Assembly: GCF_032191775.1 (NCBI RefSeq) | Contig: NZ_CP132507.1 | Span: 1,699,001-1,763,000, forward strand | Reading direction: 5' to 3' | Origin: Rhodoferax mekongensis | GTDB taxonomy: Bacteria > Pseudomonadota > Gammaproteobacteria > Burkholderiales > Burkholderiaceae_C | DNA length: 64,000 nt | In this document: positions 38,576 to 47,150 of the stretch, piece after piece | Layout: the number at the start of each line of letters is the position of its first letter | Numbering within the stretch: the first letter of the stretch is position 1 | Notes under the pieces: generated by a model | What the model was told of the DNA's origin: nothing | Seen by the model: only the letters and a program-made list of their open reading frames with translations | Database searches by the model: none | Made by a program: the position numbers and the translations under genes

Positions 38576-38637
38576 ACGGTGTTCCGGGTCCTGCCGCCGC
38601 GCATGTGGCACAGGTCTCAATCGGAGGAAGTTTGCGT

Positions 38638-39447
38638 ATGAATACAGAAGTCATCTGGAATTTTTTGACGACCCAAGGGGCTGATTTCGGCCTGAAATTG
38701 TTGGGTGCTTTGGCTGCCTGGATCATCGGCCGCTGGCTGATCAGTATGGCTTTGCGACTGCTCGGGGCGGGGCTGCAGCGGGGCGGCAAGGTGGACCTGA
38801 CCCTGTCCAACTACCTGACCTCCATCATCTCGGTGCTGCTCAACATTGTGTTGATCCTCGCCATTCTGGATATCTTCGGCGTCAAGACCACGTCGTTCGC
38901 CGCTTTGCTGGCGGGTGCGGGTCTGGCCATCGGCACCGCCTGGGGCGGTTTGCTCACCCACTTTGCAGCAGGTGTGTTCATGCAGGTACTGCGCCCCTAC
39001 AAGGTGGGCGATTTTGTGACCGCGGGCGGCATTACCGGTACGGTGAAAGAGCTGGGCCTGTTCGGCACCACACTGATCACGCCGGACAACGTGGTCACCA
39101 TTGTGGGCAACAACACCGTGTTTTCTGGCTCTATCCAGAACTTCAGCGCCTTGCCCCATCGCCGTGTGGACTGCGTGGCCAAAGTCGCCAACAGCGTAGA
39201 TGTGCAAGATGCTATTGCCCGCTTGCGTGTGGCCGTCACTGCGATTCCGAACGTGGCAACTTCGCCTGCGCCGGATATTGAGATTCTTCAGTTCACACCC
39301 GAAGGGCCATTGTTGTGCGTGCGCCCCTACACCCACACCGACCACTATTGGCAGGTGTATTTCGACACCCATAAAGCGGTGGTGCAGACCTTCGGTGCAG
39401 CCGGCTACCCCGTGCCTGAAACGCCGGTGGCACATCGCAACCTGTAA
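38638..39447 (+). CDS. Small-conductance mechanosensitive channel (MscS family)
   Basis: 269 residues from ATG 38638 with GGAGGAAG just upstream. Membrane region about 15-100, with the pore helix rich in Gly/Ala (FAALLAGAGLAIGTAWGG), then the MscS beta domain (RPYKVGDFVTAGGITGTVKELGLFGTTL) and the signature NNTVFSGSIQNFS. It opens under membrane tension to release solutes. Sits between lolA and rarA. Confidence 0.94.
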   Translation: MNTEVIWNFLTTQGADFGLKLLGALAAWIIGRWLISMALRLLGAGLQRGGKVDLTLSNYLTSIISVLLNIVLILAILDIFGVKTTSFAALLAGAGLAIGTAWGGLLTHFAAGVFMQVLRPYKVGDFVTAGGITGTVKELGLFGTTLITPDNVVTIVGNNTVFSGSIQNFSALPHRRVDCVAKVANSVDVQDAIARLRVAVTAIPNVATSPAPDIEILQFTPEGPLLCVRPYTHTDHYWQVYFDTHKAVVQTFGAAGYPVPETPVAHRNL

Positions 39448-39471
39448 CGCCTGAAGGCCTGACGCATTCCT

Positions 39472-40767
39472 GTGGCAACTCCCCCATCCAAACACCAGCC
39501 GCTGGCCGAACTGCTGCGCCCCAAAACACTGGGTGAAGTCATCGGTCAGCAGCATCTGCTGGGGGAGGGCATGGCCTTGCGTCTGGCTTTCGAGTCGGGC
39601 CAACCGCACAGCTGCATCCTGTGGGGGCCGCCCGGCGTGGGCAAGACCACGATTGCGCGCCTGATGGCCGACGCCTTTGACGCCCAATTCATCACCATCA
39701 GTGCGGTGTTGGGCGGAATCAAGGAAATCCGTGAGGCGGTGGATCAGGCCCTGAATGCGCGTGATGGCCTCGAGCAGCGTCGCACCATCGTCTTCGTGGA
39801 CGAGGTGCACCGGTTCAACAAGAGTCAGCAGGACGCGTTTCTGCCGCATGTAGAGAGTGGCTTATTCACTTTCATCGGTGCAACCACCGAGAACCCGTCG
39901 TTTGAAGTGAATTCCGCTTTGCTGTCGCGTGCCGCGGTGTACGTGTTGCAGCCTCTCGACGCTGAGAGTTTGAAGCAAATTGTGCTGAAAGCGCATGGGA
40001 AATATGCGCTTCCAGCTATTGAAAGCATAGCAATTGACCGATTGATTGCCTATGCAGATGGTGATGCACGCCGTCTTCTCAACACTCTGGAAACGCTCGC
40101 CATTGCTGCCCGCCAGGAGCAAGTACCAGAGATTACGGATGCATGGCTGCTCAAGGTGCTGGGCGAACGCATGCGGCGTTATGACAAGGGCGGCGAGCAG
40201 TTTTATGACACGATTTCCGCCCTGCACAAAAGCGTGCGGGGTTCCGACCCGAACGCGTCACTCTATTGGTTCACCCGTATGTTGGATGGAGGGGCAGATC
40301 CGCGCTACCTGGCACGCCGCTTCATTCGAATGGCTGCTGAAGACATTGGCTTAGCCGATCCCCGTGCCCTGCGTTTGGCATTGGATGCGGCGGATGTATA
40401 CGAGCGCTTGGGCAGCCCGGAGGGGGAATTGGCCTTGGCCGAATGCGTGGTCTATCTGGCGGTCGCGCCCAAGAGCAACGCGGTTTACAAGGCCTTCAAT
40501 GAGGCCAAAGCGTTCGTTAAAAAAGACGGTACGCGCCCTGTGCCCATGCACCTGCGCAACGCGCCGACCAAGCTCATGAAGGAGCTGGACTACGGCAAAG
40601 GTTATCGCTACGCCCATGACGAGGAGGGCGGCTTTGCAGCGGGTGAACGCTATCTGCCGGACGGCATGCCAGATACCGACTTTTACCGCCCCGTGGAACG
40701 GGGGCTGGAAATCCGTATTGCGGAGAAGCTGCGAGATTTGAAAGATCGCAATCAGAAGAAAAACTAA
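39472..40767 (+). CDS. rarA: Replication-associated recombination protein A (MgsA/WRNIP1 family AAA+ ATPase)
   Basis: 431 residues from GTG 39472. RPKTLGEVIGQQHLLGEG, Walker A GPPGVGKTT (about 52-60), Walker B with IVFVDEVHRFNKSQQD, sensor ATTENPSFEVN, then DGDARRLLNTLE. The tetramerisation and C-terminal domains follow (GSDPNASLYWFTRMLDGG, FMAAEDIGLADPRAL-like). It acts at stalled replication forks. A 57-bp repeat copy lies in frame at codons about 169-187, just before the DGDARR motif. Confidence 0.95.
   Translation: MATPPSKHQPLAELLRPKTLGEVIGQQHLLGEGMALRLAFESGQPHSCILWGPPGVGKTTIARLMADAFDAQFITISAVLGGIKEIREAVDQALNARDGLEQRRTIVFVDEVHRFNKSQQDAFLPHVESGLFTFIGATTENPSFEVNSALLSRAAVYVLQPLDAESLKQIVLKAHGKYALPAIESIAIDRLIAYADGDARRLLNTLETLAIAARQEQVPEITDAWLLKVLGERMRRYDKGGEQFYDTISALHKSVRGSDPNASLYWFTRMLDGGADPRYLARRFIRMAAEDIGLADPRALRLALDAADVYERLGSPEGELALAECVVYLAVAPKSNAVYKAFNEAKAFVKKDGTRPVPMHLRNAPTKLMKELDYGKGYRYAHDEEGGFAAGERYLPDGMPDTDFYRPVERGLEIRIAEKLRDLKDRNQKKN
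39977..40033 (-). repeat. 57-bp repeat, copy 7 (inside rarA)
   Basis: On the minus strand TTGCTATGCTTTCAATAGCT, an AGCGCATATT...ATGCGCT arm and TTTCAGCACAATTT, very close to copy 8 (TTTGCTATGCTTTTGATAGC). It codes for about 19 residues of RarA in a region variable in the family. Confidence 0.65.
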
Positions 40768-40991
40768 TAGTGCATGAAATGCGGGATGAATTGCTGAATC
40801 GGCATAAGACTCAAGGGTAAACCCACCCTGTACCCCCGAGACCCCCAAGCCTGACATCGCTAGAATCGCGGCACTGCTTTTGGCCTGCACCGCCAGTGAA
40901 CCTGACGTGGCAGGCTTATTGCTTTCGATGGTCTGACGCCACTAGTGTTAACGGCCATGGCCGTTCGCACACAAGAACAACGGAGTTTTCT
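40768..40991. other. Intergenic region before livHMGF
   Basis: 224 bases without a recognisable gene. A TAGAAT element near 40861 could be a -10 box, but no good -35 lies at the right distance. No repeat copy and no strong terminator after rarA are seen. Confidence 0.4.
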
Positions 40992-41921
40992 ATGGATATT
41001 TTGATACAGCAGATCATCAACGGTCTGGTGTTGGGTAGCATGTACGCGCTCATCGCGCTGGGCTACACGATGGTGTACGGCATCATCAATTTGATTAACT
41101 TTGCCCACGGCGAAGTCGTGATGGTGGGGGCTCTCACCAGTTGGACCATCATCGGATTGATGCAAGAGTCCATGCCCGGCACTCCAGGCCCTGTCATTCT
41201 TTTGATTTCACTGGTGATCGCATGCGTCGTTGCCGCTGCGTTGAACTTCGTGATCGAAAAGGTCGCATACCGTCCTTTGCGCAACAGTCCCAAACTGGCA
41301 CCGCTGATCACTGCCATCGGCATGTCCATTCTTTTGCAGACCTTGGCCATGATCATCTGGAAGCCCAACTACAAGTCTTACCCGACGCTGTTGCCTGGTA
41401 ATCCCATTGACATCGGTGGCGCGGTGATCACCCCCACCCAGGTCATGATTCTGGGCGTGACAGCGGCGTCCCTCGCAGTCCTGATGTGGTTGGTGAATTA
41501 CACCAAGCTGGGTCGTGCCATGCGTGCGACCGCTGAGAACCCGCGCGTTGCTGCCCTGATGGGTGTGAAGCCCGACGTTGTGATTTCTGCCACCTTCATC
41601 ATCGGCGCCGTGTTGGCGGCCATTGCTGGTGTGATGTACGCATCCAACTACGGTACTGCCCAGCACGCCATGGGCTTCCTGCCTGGTTTGAAGGCCTTTA
41701 CGGCTGCGGTGTTCGGCGGTATCGGCAACTTGGCCGGTGCTGTGGTTGGTGCACTTTTGCTCGGCTTGATCGAAGCCATCGGTGCCGGCTATATCGGCGC
41801 CTTGACCGGCGGCGTTTTGGGCAGCCACTACTCCGACATTTTTGCCTTTATCGTGTTGATTATTGTGCTGACTCTGCGTCCTTCCGGTTTGCTGGGTGAG
41901 CGCGTTGCGGACCGTGCTTGA
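40992..41921 (+). CDS. livH: Branched-chain amino acid ABC transporter permease
   Basis: 309 residues from ATG 40992 (CGGAG upstream). About eight membrane segments with the LivH pattern IINGLVLGSMYALIALGYTMVYGIINLINFAHGE at the start (segments IINGLVLGSMYALIALG and NLINFAHGE) and the permease loop GRAMRATAENPRVAALMGV. Inner-membrane half of a LIV-type importer with LivM. First gene of livHMGF; no binding protein gene is adjacent. Confidence 0.94.
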   Translation: MDILIQQIINGLVLGSMYALIALGYTMVYGIINLINFAHGEVVMVGALTSWTIIGLMQESMPGTPGPVILLISLVIACVVAAALNFVIEKVAYRPLRNSPKLAPLITAIGMSILLQTLAMIIWKPNYKSYPTLLPGNPIDIGGAVITPTQVMILGVTAASLAVLMWLVNYTKLGRAMRATAENPRVAALMGVKPDVVISATFIIGAVLAAIAGVMYASNYGTAQHAMGFLPGLKAFTAAVFGGIGNLAGAVVGALLLGLIEAIGAGYIGALTGGVLGSHYSDIFAFIVLIIVLTLRPSGLLGERVADRA

Positions 41922-41934
41922 GGAGAACCCGCAC

Positions 41935-43020
41935 ATGAACCCCCAAAAACGTCTTTTCACCATGCTGCTGGCTGCTGCCGGCTTGCTGATTCTGCCGTTC
42001 GTTCTGCAAGGCTTCGGCAACGCTTGGGTGCGCATTGCAGACATGGCATTGCTTTTCGTATTGCTGGCACTCGGCTTGAATATCGTTGTCGGTTATGCCG
42101 GCCTGCTGGACTTGGGCTACGTGGCGTTTTTCGCCATCGGCGCCTACATGTACGGCTTGATGTCCTCGCCACACCTTATTGAAACCTTCCCTGCCATCGC
42201 GGCCATGTTCCCGGATGGCATGCACACGCCTTTGTGGGTGGTCATTCCTTTGGGAGCGGCGCTCGCGGGCATCTTCGGGGTGTTGCTGGGTGCTCCCACC
42301 CTGCGTCTGCGCGGTGACTACCTGGCCATCGTGACTTTGGGCTTCGGTGAAATCATCCGTGTGTTCATGAACAACCTGGATCACCCGGTCAACATCACGA
42401 ACGGACCCAAAGGCATTAATCAAATTGATTCACTGCACTTCTTTGGCCTGAACCTGGGCAAGAAACTCATGATCGGCGACTTTGAGATTGCGTCGGTGAC
42501 CTTGTACTACTACCTGTTCCTGACATTGGTGGTGGTCAGCGTGATCATTTGCCATCGTTTGGAGTTGTCCCGCGTGGGACGTGCCTGGATGGCCATCCGT
42601 GAAGACGAAATTGCTGCCAAAGCGATGGGCATCAACACCCGCAATATGAAGTTGTTGGCCTTCGGTATGGGCGCTACTTTCGGCGGTGTGTCCGGTGCCA
42701 TGTTTGCCTCTTTCCAGGGCTTTATCTCTCCCGAGTCCTTCAGCCTGATGGAGTCTGTGATGATTGTAGCCATGGTGGTGTTGGGAGGTGTCGGTCACCT
42801 GCCGGGTGTCATTCTGGGCGCTGTCCTGTTGGCGGCCTTGCCGGAAGTGCTGCGCTATGTCGCGGGTCCTCTGCAAACCATGACCGATGGCCGCCTGGAT
42901 GCCTCCATCCTCCGCCAGTTGCTGATTGCATTGGCCATGATCAGCGTGATGCTGCTGCGCCCCCGTGGTCTGTGGCCTTCGCCTGAGCACGGCAAGTCCT
43001 TGCAAAACGCCAAGAGCTGA
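41935..43020 (+). CDS. livM: Branched-chain amino acid ABC transporter permease
   Basis: 361 residues from ATG 41935 with AGGAG upstream. The LivM signatures are GLNIVVGYAGLLDLGYVAFFAIGAY (GLNIVVGYAGLLDLG), APTLRLRGDYLAIVTLGFGEI and the coupling loop GRAWMAIREDEIAAKAMGIN. Partner of LivH in the membrane channel. Thirteen bases after livH. Confidence 0.94.
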   Translation: MNPQKRLFTMLLAAAGLLILPFVLQGFGNAWVRIADMALLFVLLALGLNIVVGYAGLLDLGYVAFFAIGAYMYGLMSSPHLIETFPAIAAMFPDGMHTPLWVVIPLGAALAGIFGVLLGAPTLRLRGDYLAIVTLGFGEIIRVFMNNLDHPVNITNGPKGINQIDSLHFFGLNLGKKLMIGDFEIASVTLYYYLFLTLVVVSVIICHRLELSRVGRAWMAIREDEIAAKAMGINTRNMKLLAFGMGATFGGVSGAMFASFQGFISPESFSLMESVMIVAMVVLGGVGHLPGVILGAVLLAALPEVLRYVAGPLQTMTDGRLDASILRQLLIALAMISVMLLRPRGLWPSPEHGKSLQNAKS

Positions 43021-43079
43021 ACTTTGCGAGCTTCCCGCTGCATCCGTGTGGCGGGGACCTTCAACTGATTGGAATACCT

Positions 43080-43850
43080 ATGACAGATACAGTATTGAAC
43101 GTCTCCGGCGTCTCCAAGCGCTTCGGTGGCTTGCAGGCCTTGAGCGATGTGGGCATCAAAATTGAACGTGGCCAGGTCTATGGCCTGATCGGTCCCAACG
43201 GTGCCGGCAAGACCACCTTCTTCAACGTGCTGACCGGCTTGTACACACCGGATAGCGGTAAATTTGAACTGGCCGGCAGACCATACCAACCGACAGCGGT
43301 TCACACCGTGGCCAAAGCCGGTATTGCCCGCACTTTCCAGAACATTCGCTTGTTCGCTGAAATGACAGCCTTGGAAAACGTGATGGTGGGCCGCCACATC
43401 CGTACGCATTCAGGCTTGTTGGGCGCCGTGTTCCGCACCAGCTCCTTCAAAGCGGAAGAAGCTGCGATTGCTCAACGCGCCCAAGAGCTTTTGGACTATG
43501 TGGGCATCGGCAAGTTTGCCGACTACAAAGCCCGCACCTTGAGCTATGGCGACCAGCGCCGTCTGGAAATCGCCCGTGCATTGGCAACAGACCCCCAGCT
43601 CATCGCCCTTGACGAGCCAGCCGCCGGCATGAACGCGACGGAAAAAGTCATGTTGCGTGAACTGATCGATCGCATTCGCAAGGACAACCGCACCATCTTG
43701 CTCATCGAACACGATGTGAAGCTGGTTATGGGCCTGTGTGATCGCGTGACGGTGCTGGACTACGGCAAGCAAATCGCCGAGGGCACACCTGCGGACGTGC
43801 AGAAGAACGAAAAAGTGATTGAGGCCTACTTGGGCACGAGCGGCCACTAA
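43080..43850 (+). CDS. livG: Branched-chain amino acid ABC transporter ATP-binding protein
   Basis: 256 residues. Walker A GPNGAGKTT (about 38-46), LivG-specific GIARTFQNIRLF, signature LSYGDQRRLEIARAL, Walker B LIALDEPAAGMN and H-loop IEHDVKLVM. Energises uptake with LivF. Fifty-nine bases after livM. Confidence 0.95.
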   Translation: MTDTVLNVSGVSKRFGGLQALSDVGIKIERGQVYGLIGPNGAGKTTFFNVLTGLYTPDSGKFELAGRPYQPTAVHTVAKAGIARTFQNIRLFAEMTALENVMVGRHIRTHSGLLGAVFRTSSFKAEEAAIAQRAQELLDYVGIGKFADYKARTLSYGDQRRLEIARALATDPQLIALDEPAAGMNATEKVMLRELIDRIRKDNRTILLIEHDVKLVMGLCDRVTVLDYGKQIAEGTPADVQKNEKVIEAYLGTSGH

Positions 43851-43860
43851 GGATTGACAA

Positions 43861-44580
43861 ATGACTACCCAGACTCTGCTCAAAGTAAAAGGCCTGAAAG
43901 TGGCATATGGCGGCATTCAGGCCGTCAAAGGTGTGGATTTCGAAGTGCACGAGGGTGAATTGGTCTCCCTGATCGGCTCTAACGGTGCCGGCAAGACCAC
44001 CACCATGAAAGCCATCACGGGTACCTTGCCCATCAACGCCGGTGATATCGAATACCTCGGGAAAAGCATCAAGGGTCAAGGCCCTTGGGACTTGGTGAAA
44101 CAAGGCCTGGCCATGGTGCCGGAAGGTCGCGGTGTGTTCACCCGCATGACCATCACCGAGAACCTGCAAATGGGTGCTTACATCCGCAACGACAAGGAAG
44201 GCATCCTGGCGGACATTGAAAAAATGTTCACCATCTTCCCACGACTGCGCGAACGCAAGGACCAATTGGCGGGCACTATGTCCGGTGGTGAGCAACAGAT
44301 GCTGGCTATGGGCCGTGCACTGATGAGCCGCCCCAAGGTGCTGTTGCTCGATGAGCCTTCCATGGGTCTGTCTCCCATCATGGTGGACAAGATTTTTGAA
44401 GTGGTGAAAGACGTTTACGCCCAAGGCGTAACCGTGTTGTTGGTAGAGCAGAATGCCAGCCGAGCCCTATCTATCGCCAACCGTGGCTATGTGATGGAGT
44501 CCGGCATTGTCACTATGACCGGCAATGCTGCTGACATGCTGACCGACCCCAAGGTGCGGGCCGCCTACTTGGGCGAATAA
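43861..44580 (+). CDS. livF: Branched-chain amino acid ABC transporter ATP-binding protein
   Basis: 239 residues. Walker A GSNGAGKTTT, LivF-type AMVPEGRGVFTRMTITENL, signature MSGGEQQMLAMGRAL, Walker B VLLLDEPSMGLSP and H-loop VEQNASRAL. Ten bases after livG; last gene of the operon, followed by a large inverted repeat that may terminate it. Confidence 0.95.
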   Translation: MTTQTLLKVKGLKVAYGGIQAVKGVDFEVHEGELVSLIGSNGAGKTTTMKAITGTLPINAGDIEYLGKSIKGQGPWDLVKQGLAMVPEGRGVFTRMTITENLQMGAYIRNDKEGILADIEKMFTIFPRLRERKDQLAGTMSGGEQQMLAMGRALMSRPKVLLLDEPSMGLSPIMVDKIFEVVKDVYAQGVTVLLVEQNASRALSIANRGYVMESGIVTMTGNAADMLTDPKVRAAYLGE

Positions 44581-44589
44581 GCGACACCG

Positions 44590-44645
44590 CCGACATCCGG
44601 ATACAGGCTGTTACACAGCTTTGCATTCCGGATGTCGGAGTCTTT
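44590..44645 (+). terminator. Long inverted repeat after livF, possible terminator
   Basis: Perfect 12-bp arms CCGACATCCGGA (44590-44601) and TCCGGATGTCGG (44627-44638) around a 25-base loop, followed by AGTCTTTT. Located 9 bases after the livF stop. The loop is long for a classical terminator, but stem and T-run fit. Confidence 0.55.
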
Positions 44646-44660
44646 TGCTGGCTCTCCGTT

Positions 44661-44691
44661 GAAAGTGCATGGAACTGTTCCATGCCACTTT
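44661..44691 (+). promoter_or_regulatory. Hairpin just upstream of a ribosome-binding site
   Basis: AAAGTG-CATGGAA pairs with TTCCATG-C-CACTTT (13 bp, one bulged C, 3-base loop), ending 3 bases before AAAAGGAG of the following small secreted-protein gene. Such a stem can stabilise the mRNA 5' end or tune initiation. Confidence 0.5.
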
Positions 44692-44706
44692 GAAAAGGAG
44701 CTTCGC

Positions 44707-45078
44707 ATGAAATACCATGCTTTGATTGCTACTGCCGTTTTGCTGTCGGCGGGTGTGACGTTTGCTCAAAACGCACCTGTACCTAAAGATCCATTAGCTA
44801 CGCCGGGCATCGACAAGCGTGAAGTGATTCAGGAAAAGCGCATTGCGCAAGGCACCACGTCCGGTGCTTTGACGGCCCGTGAAGCCCGCCGGCTCAATCG
44901 GGGCGAAGCCCGCATCGACAAGGCGGAGGATCACGCAGAAGCCGACGGCAAGGTGACGCGCCATGAGCGCAAGCACATCACCGCGATGCAGCGTGCCGAA
45001 AGCAAGGCTATCTATTTTCAAAAGCATGACCGTCAGGTTGACTTGAACCACGACGGCAAGCGGGATCGCAAGGGTTAA
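44707..45078 (+). CDS. Small secreted EF-hand-like protein of unknown function
   Basis: 123 residues from ATG 44707 (AAGGAG 7 bases upstream). Signal peptide MKYHALIATAVLLSAGVTFA, then a highly charged mature domain with repeated Arg/Glu/Asp/Lys. Segments SGALTAREARRL, ADGKVTRHERKHI and the C-terminal DLNHDGKRDRKG resemble degenerate EF-hand loops (xDGxxTxxE). Likely periplasmic; calcium binding is a hypothesis. Similar small proteins occur in other Burkholderiales, but I know no function. Followed by a terminator. Confidence 0.75.
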   Translation: MKYHALIATAVLLSAGVTFAQNAPVPKDPLATPGIDKREVIQEKRIAQGTTSGALTAREARRLNRGEARIDKAEDHAEADGKVTRHERKHITAMQRAESKAIYFQKHDRQVDLNHDGKRDRKG

Positions 45079-45098
45079 CAAGCCCCCGTCTTCAACAA

Positions 45099-45130
45099 GC
45101 CGCTGTAAATCACAGCGGCATTTTGTTTTT
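45099..45130 (+). terminator. Intrinsic terminator
   Basis: GCCGCTGT / ACAGCGGC stem (45099-45119) with a 5-base loop, then ATTTTGTTTTT, 20 bases after the small secreted-protein stop. The T-run reaches the stop codon of the convergent reductase gene. Confidence 0.88.
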
Positions 45131-46178
45131 AGGCTTGGGCTTTGTCAGCCTCAGAGGTAAAGGCGTCCGCGAAAAACTCTTCTTCAGGTAAACCGCCTAG
45201 TGAAACATAGTCGCGCCGAGCAGACTCCACCACCACAGGCGCGCCGCACGCATAAACCTGATACCCGCTCAAATCGGTGTGGTCCGCCAACACTGCACGA
45301 TGTACAAATCCTGTACGGCCGGCCCACGCGTCTTCCGGTAGGGCATCGGACAGGACCGGAACGTAGGCCAAGGTAGGCATCTGCTTTTGGAAGTCTTTTA
45401 CCCAAGCGTCCATGTAAAGGTCTTGTGGACGGCGGCCGCCCCAGTAGAGGGTGGTGTTGCGCGCAATGCCTTGCGCGAGCATGTGCTCCAGCAGCGCCTT
45501 CATGGGTGCAAAGCCCGTGCCGGAGGCCAGCAGGATCATGGGTTTGTCGGAGTCCTCCCGCAGGAAGAAAGACCCATGAGGCCCTTCCACCCGCAGAATT
45601 TCTTTTTCCTTCATGGCGCCGAATACGTGGTCGGTGAATTTGCCACCGGGCATATGGCGAATGTGCAGTTCCACACTGTTACCCTGCGGCGCGTTGGCCA
45701 TGGAGTAACTGCGGCGCGCGCCATCGCGGAGCAGGAATTCAATGTACTGACCGGCGCGGTACAAAAACGTGTCGTTCGCGGGCAGTTGAAGTTGCAGCAC
45801 CATGACGTCGTCAGACACCTTTTGGAGGGTCGTCACACGGGTAGGCATCTTTTTGATCGGCAAAGCACCTTCTGCTGACACCTGTCTGGATTCCAGCACC
45901 ACATCGGAGGTAGCGGTCGCGCAGCAGGTCAACACCAGTCCTTGCGCTTCTTCCTCGGGGCTCAGTGCCTTGGGTTGATGGGCGCCGTGCACCACACTTC
46001 CGGACAGCATCCTGCACTTGCAGGAGCCACATGCGCCGTCTTTGCAACCATAGGGCAGGCCTACTCCTTGGCGTATGCCTGCAGCCAGCAGCGTTTCGTC
46101 GCTGTGTGTGCTGAAGGTGCGTCCGCTGGGCTGCACGGCAACAGAAAAAGTCATGGTGGCGGATGCGGTCTCGCTCAT
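45129..46178 (-). CDS. 2Fe-2S ferredoxin / FAD / NAD(P)H oxidoreductase (CDP-6-deoxy-glucoseen reductase-like)
   Basis: 349 residues from ATG 46178 (MSETASATMTF); ATG 46154 is possible. Order: plant-type ferredoxin domain with CKDGACGSCKC and a later LTCC (four cluster cysteines), FAD-binding RRSYSMAN, and NAD-binding LASGTGFAPMKALLEH. It passes electrons from NAD(P)H through FAD to the iron-sulphur cluster, as in RfbI/AscD-type reductases and oxygenase reductases. No sugar-nucleotide or oxygenase partner lies nearby, so the acceptor is unknown. Divergent from the SDR-like gene with about 40 bases between. Confidence 0.9.
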   Translation of the reverse strand: MSETASATMTFSVAVQPSGRTFSTHSDETLLAAGIRQGVGLPYGCKDGACGSCKCRMLSGSVVHGAHQPKALSPEEEAQGLVLTCCATATSDVVLESRQVSAEGALPIKKMPTRVTTLQKVSDDVMVLQLQLPANDTFLYRAGQYIEFLLRDGARRSYSMANAPQGNSVELHIRHMPGGKFTDHVFGAMKEKEILRVEGPHGSFFLREDSDKPMILLASGTGFAPMKALLEHMLAQGIARNTTLYWGGRRPQDLYMDAWVKDFQKQMPTLAYVPVLSDALPEDAWAGRTGFVHRAVLADHTDLSGYQVYACGAPVVVESARRDYVSLGGLPEEEFFADAFTSEADKAQA

Positions 46179-46220
46179 CTTCGGTATCCTAGGTGGCTGC
46201 TTTGTCAACAACCCTCGATT

Positions 46221-47150
46221 TTGCCTTCAAACCAATCCCCCCTCGGTGCGCTCCCGGCGCGGTTCAGACGACAGCGTGTGCTGGTGGTCGGTTGCGGCGA
46301 TGTGGCGATGCGCGCCATTCGACAGTCCGGTTCTCACATTCGTTGGATGGCGCTCACCTCCAGCGAAGAGCGCATTGCTGAGCTCCGTAAAGCCGGTGTG
46401 ACGCCTTTGCTGGGCAATCTGGATAAAGCGTCCAGCCTGAGAAGATTGGCAGGCTTGGGGCACCGTTTGATGTATCTGGCGCCGCCACCCACGGAGGGAT
46501 GGAGCGATCCGCGCGCCTCAGCCTTAACGCAGGTACTTCGATTGCGCACTCCCTTGCACTCCGCGGTCTATGGTTCGACCACAGGGGTCTATGGTGATTG
46601 CTCCGGTGAATGGGTCGCCGAGACGCGCGCTGTATCCCCGCAAACCCCTCGTGCGCAGCGCCGTGTGCATGCAGAAGCAGTGTTGCGCACATGGGGCAAG
46701 GCAACGGGTACACCCATCGCTGTGTTGCGTATTCCGGGCATCTACGCGCCGGACCGGGAAGGTGGGACGCCGCGTGCCCGGTTGCAAAAAGGTACGCCTG
46801 TGCTCCAGCCGCAGGATGACGTGTACACCAACCACATTCATGCGGATGACCTGGCCCGCGCTTGCTTGAGGGCGTTATGGGCTGGCGCTCCCCAGCGAAT
46901 CTACAACGTGAGCGACGACACCCAACTGAAGATGGGGGATTACTTCGACATGGCGGCAGACTTGTACGGTTTGCCACGCCCGCCCCGAGTGGCACGAGAC
47001 AGTGCTCAAAAGCAGCTGCCTGTGATGTTGTTGAGCTTCATGAGTGAGTCGCGCCGAGTCGACAACCGGCGCATGAAGACTGAGCTTCGGTTGCGATTGC
47101 GTTACCCGGATGTGGCTGCCGGATTGGTGTCTGTGCGCTTCAGCCCGTAG
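46221..47150 (+). CDS. NAD-dependent epimerase/dehydratase (SDR) family protein
   Basis: About 309 residues if started at TTG 46221; the start is uncertain because there is no ATG and no clear Shine-Dalgarno, and a GTG within RVLVVGCGDVAMR is also possible. Rossmann start VLVVGCGDVAMRAIRQ, then YGSTTGVYGDCSGEWV (an S/T and Tyr region like YeeZ-type proteins), RIPGIYAPDREGG and NHIHADDLARAC. The classical YxxxK is replaced by RRVHAE at the expected place, so catalytic competence is doubtful. Its last 49 bases overlap the convergent PAP2 gene. Confidence 0.82.
   Translation: MPSNQSPLGALPARFRRQRVLVVGCGDVAMRAIRQSGSHIRWMALTSSEERIAELRKAGVTPLLGNLDKASSLRRLAGLGHRLMYLAPPPTEGWSDPRASALTQVLRLRTPLHSAVYGSTTGVYGDCSGEWVAETRAVSPQTPRAQRRVHAEAVLRTWGKATGTPIAVLRIPGIYAPDREGGTPRARLQKGTPVLQPQDDVYTNHIHADDLARACLRALWAGAPQRIYNVSDDTQLKMGDYFDMAADLYGLPRPPRVARDSAQKQLPVMLLSFMSESRRVDNRRMKTELRLRLRYPDVAAGLVSVRFSP

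Noticed and set aside
45942..46220. Upstream extension of the SDR-like gene
   Set aside because: It lies antisense to the ferredoxin domain of the neighbouring reductase and has no similarity to a Rossmann N-terminus.
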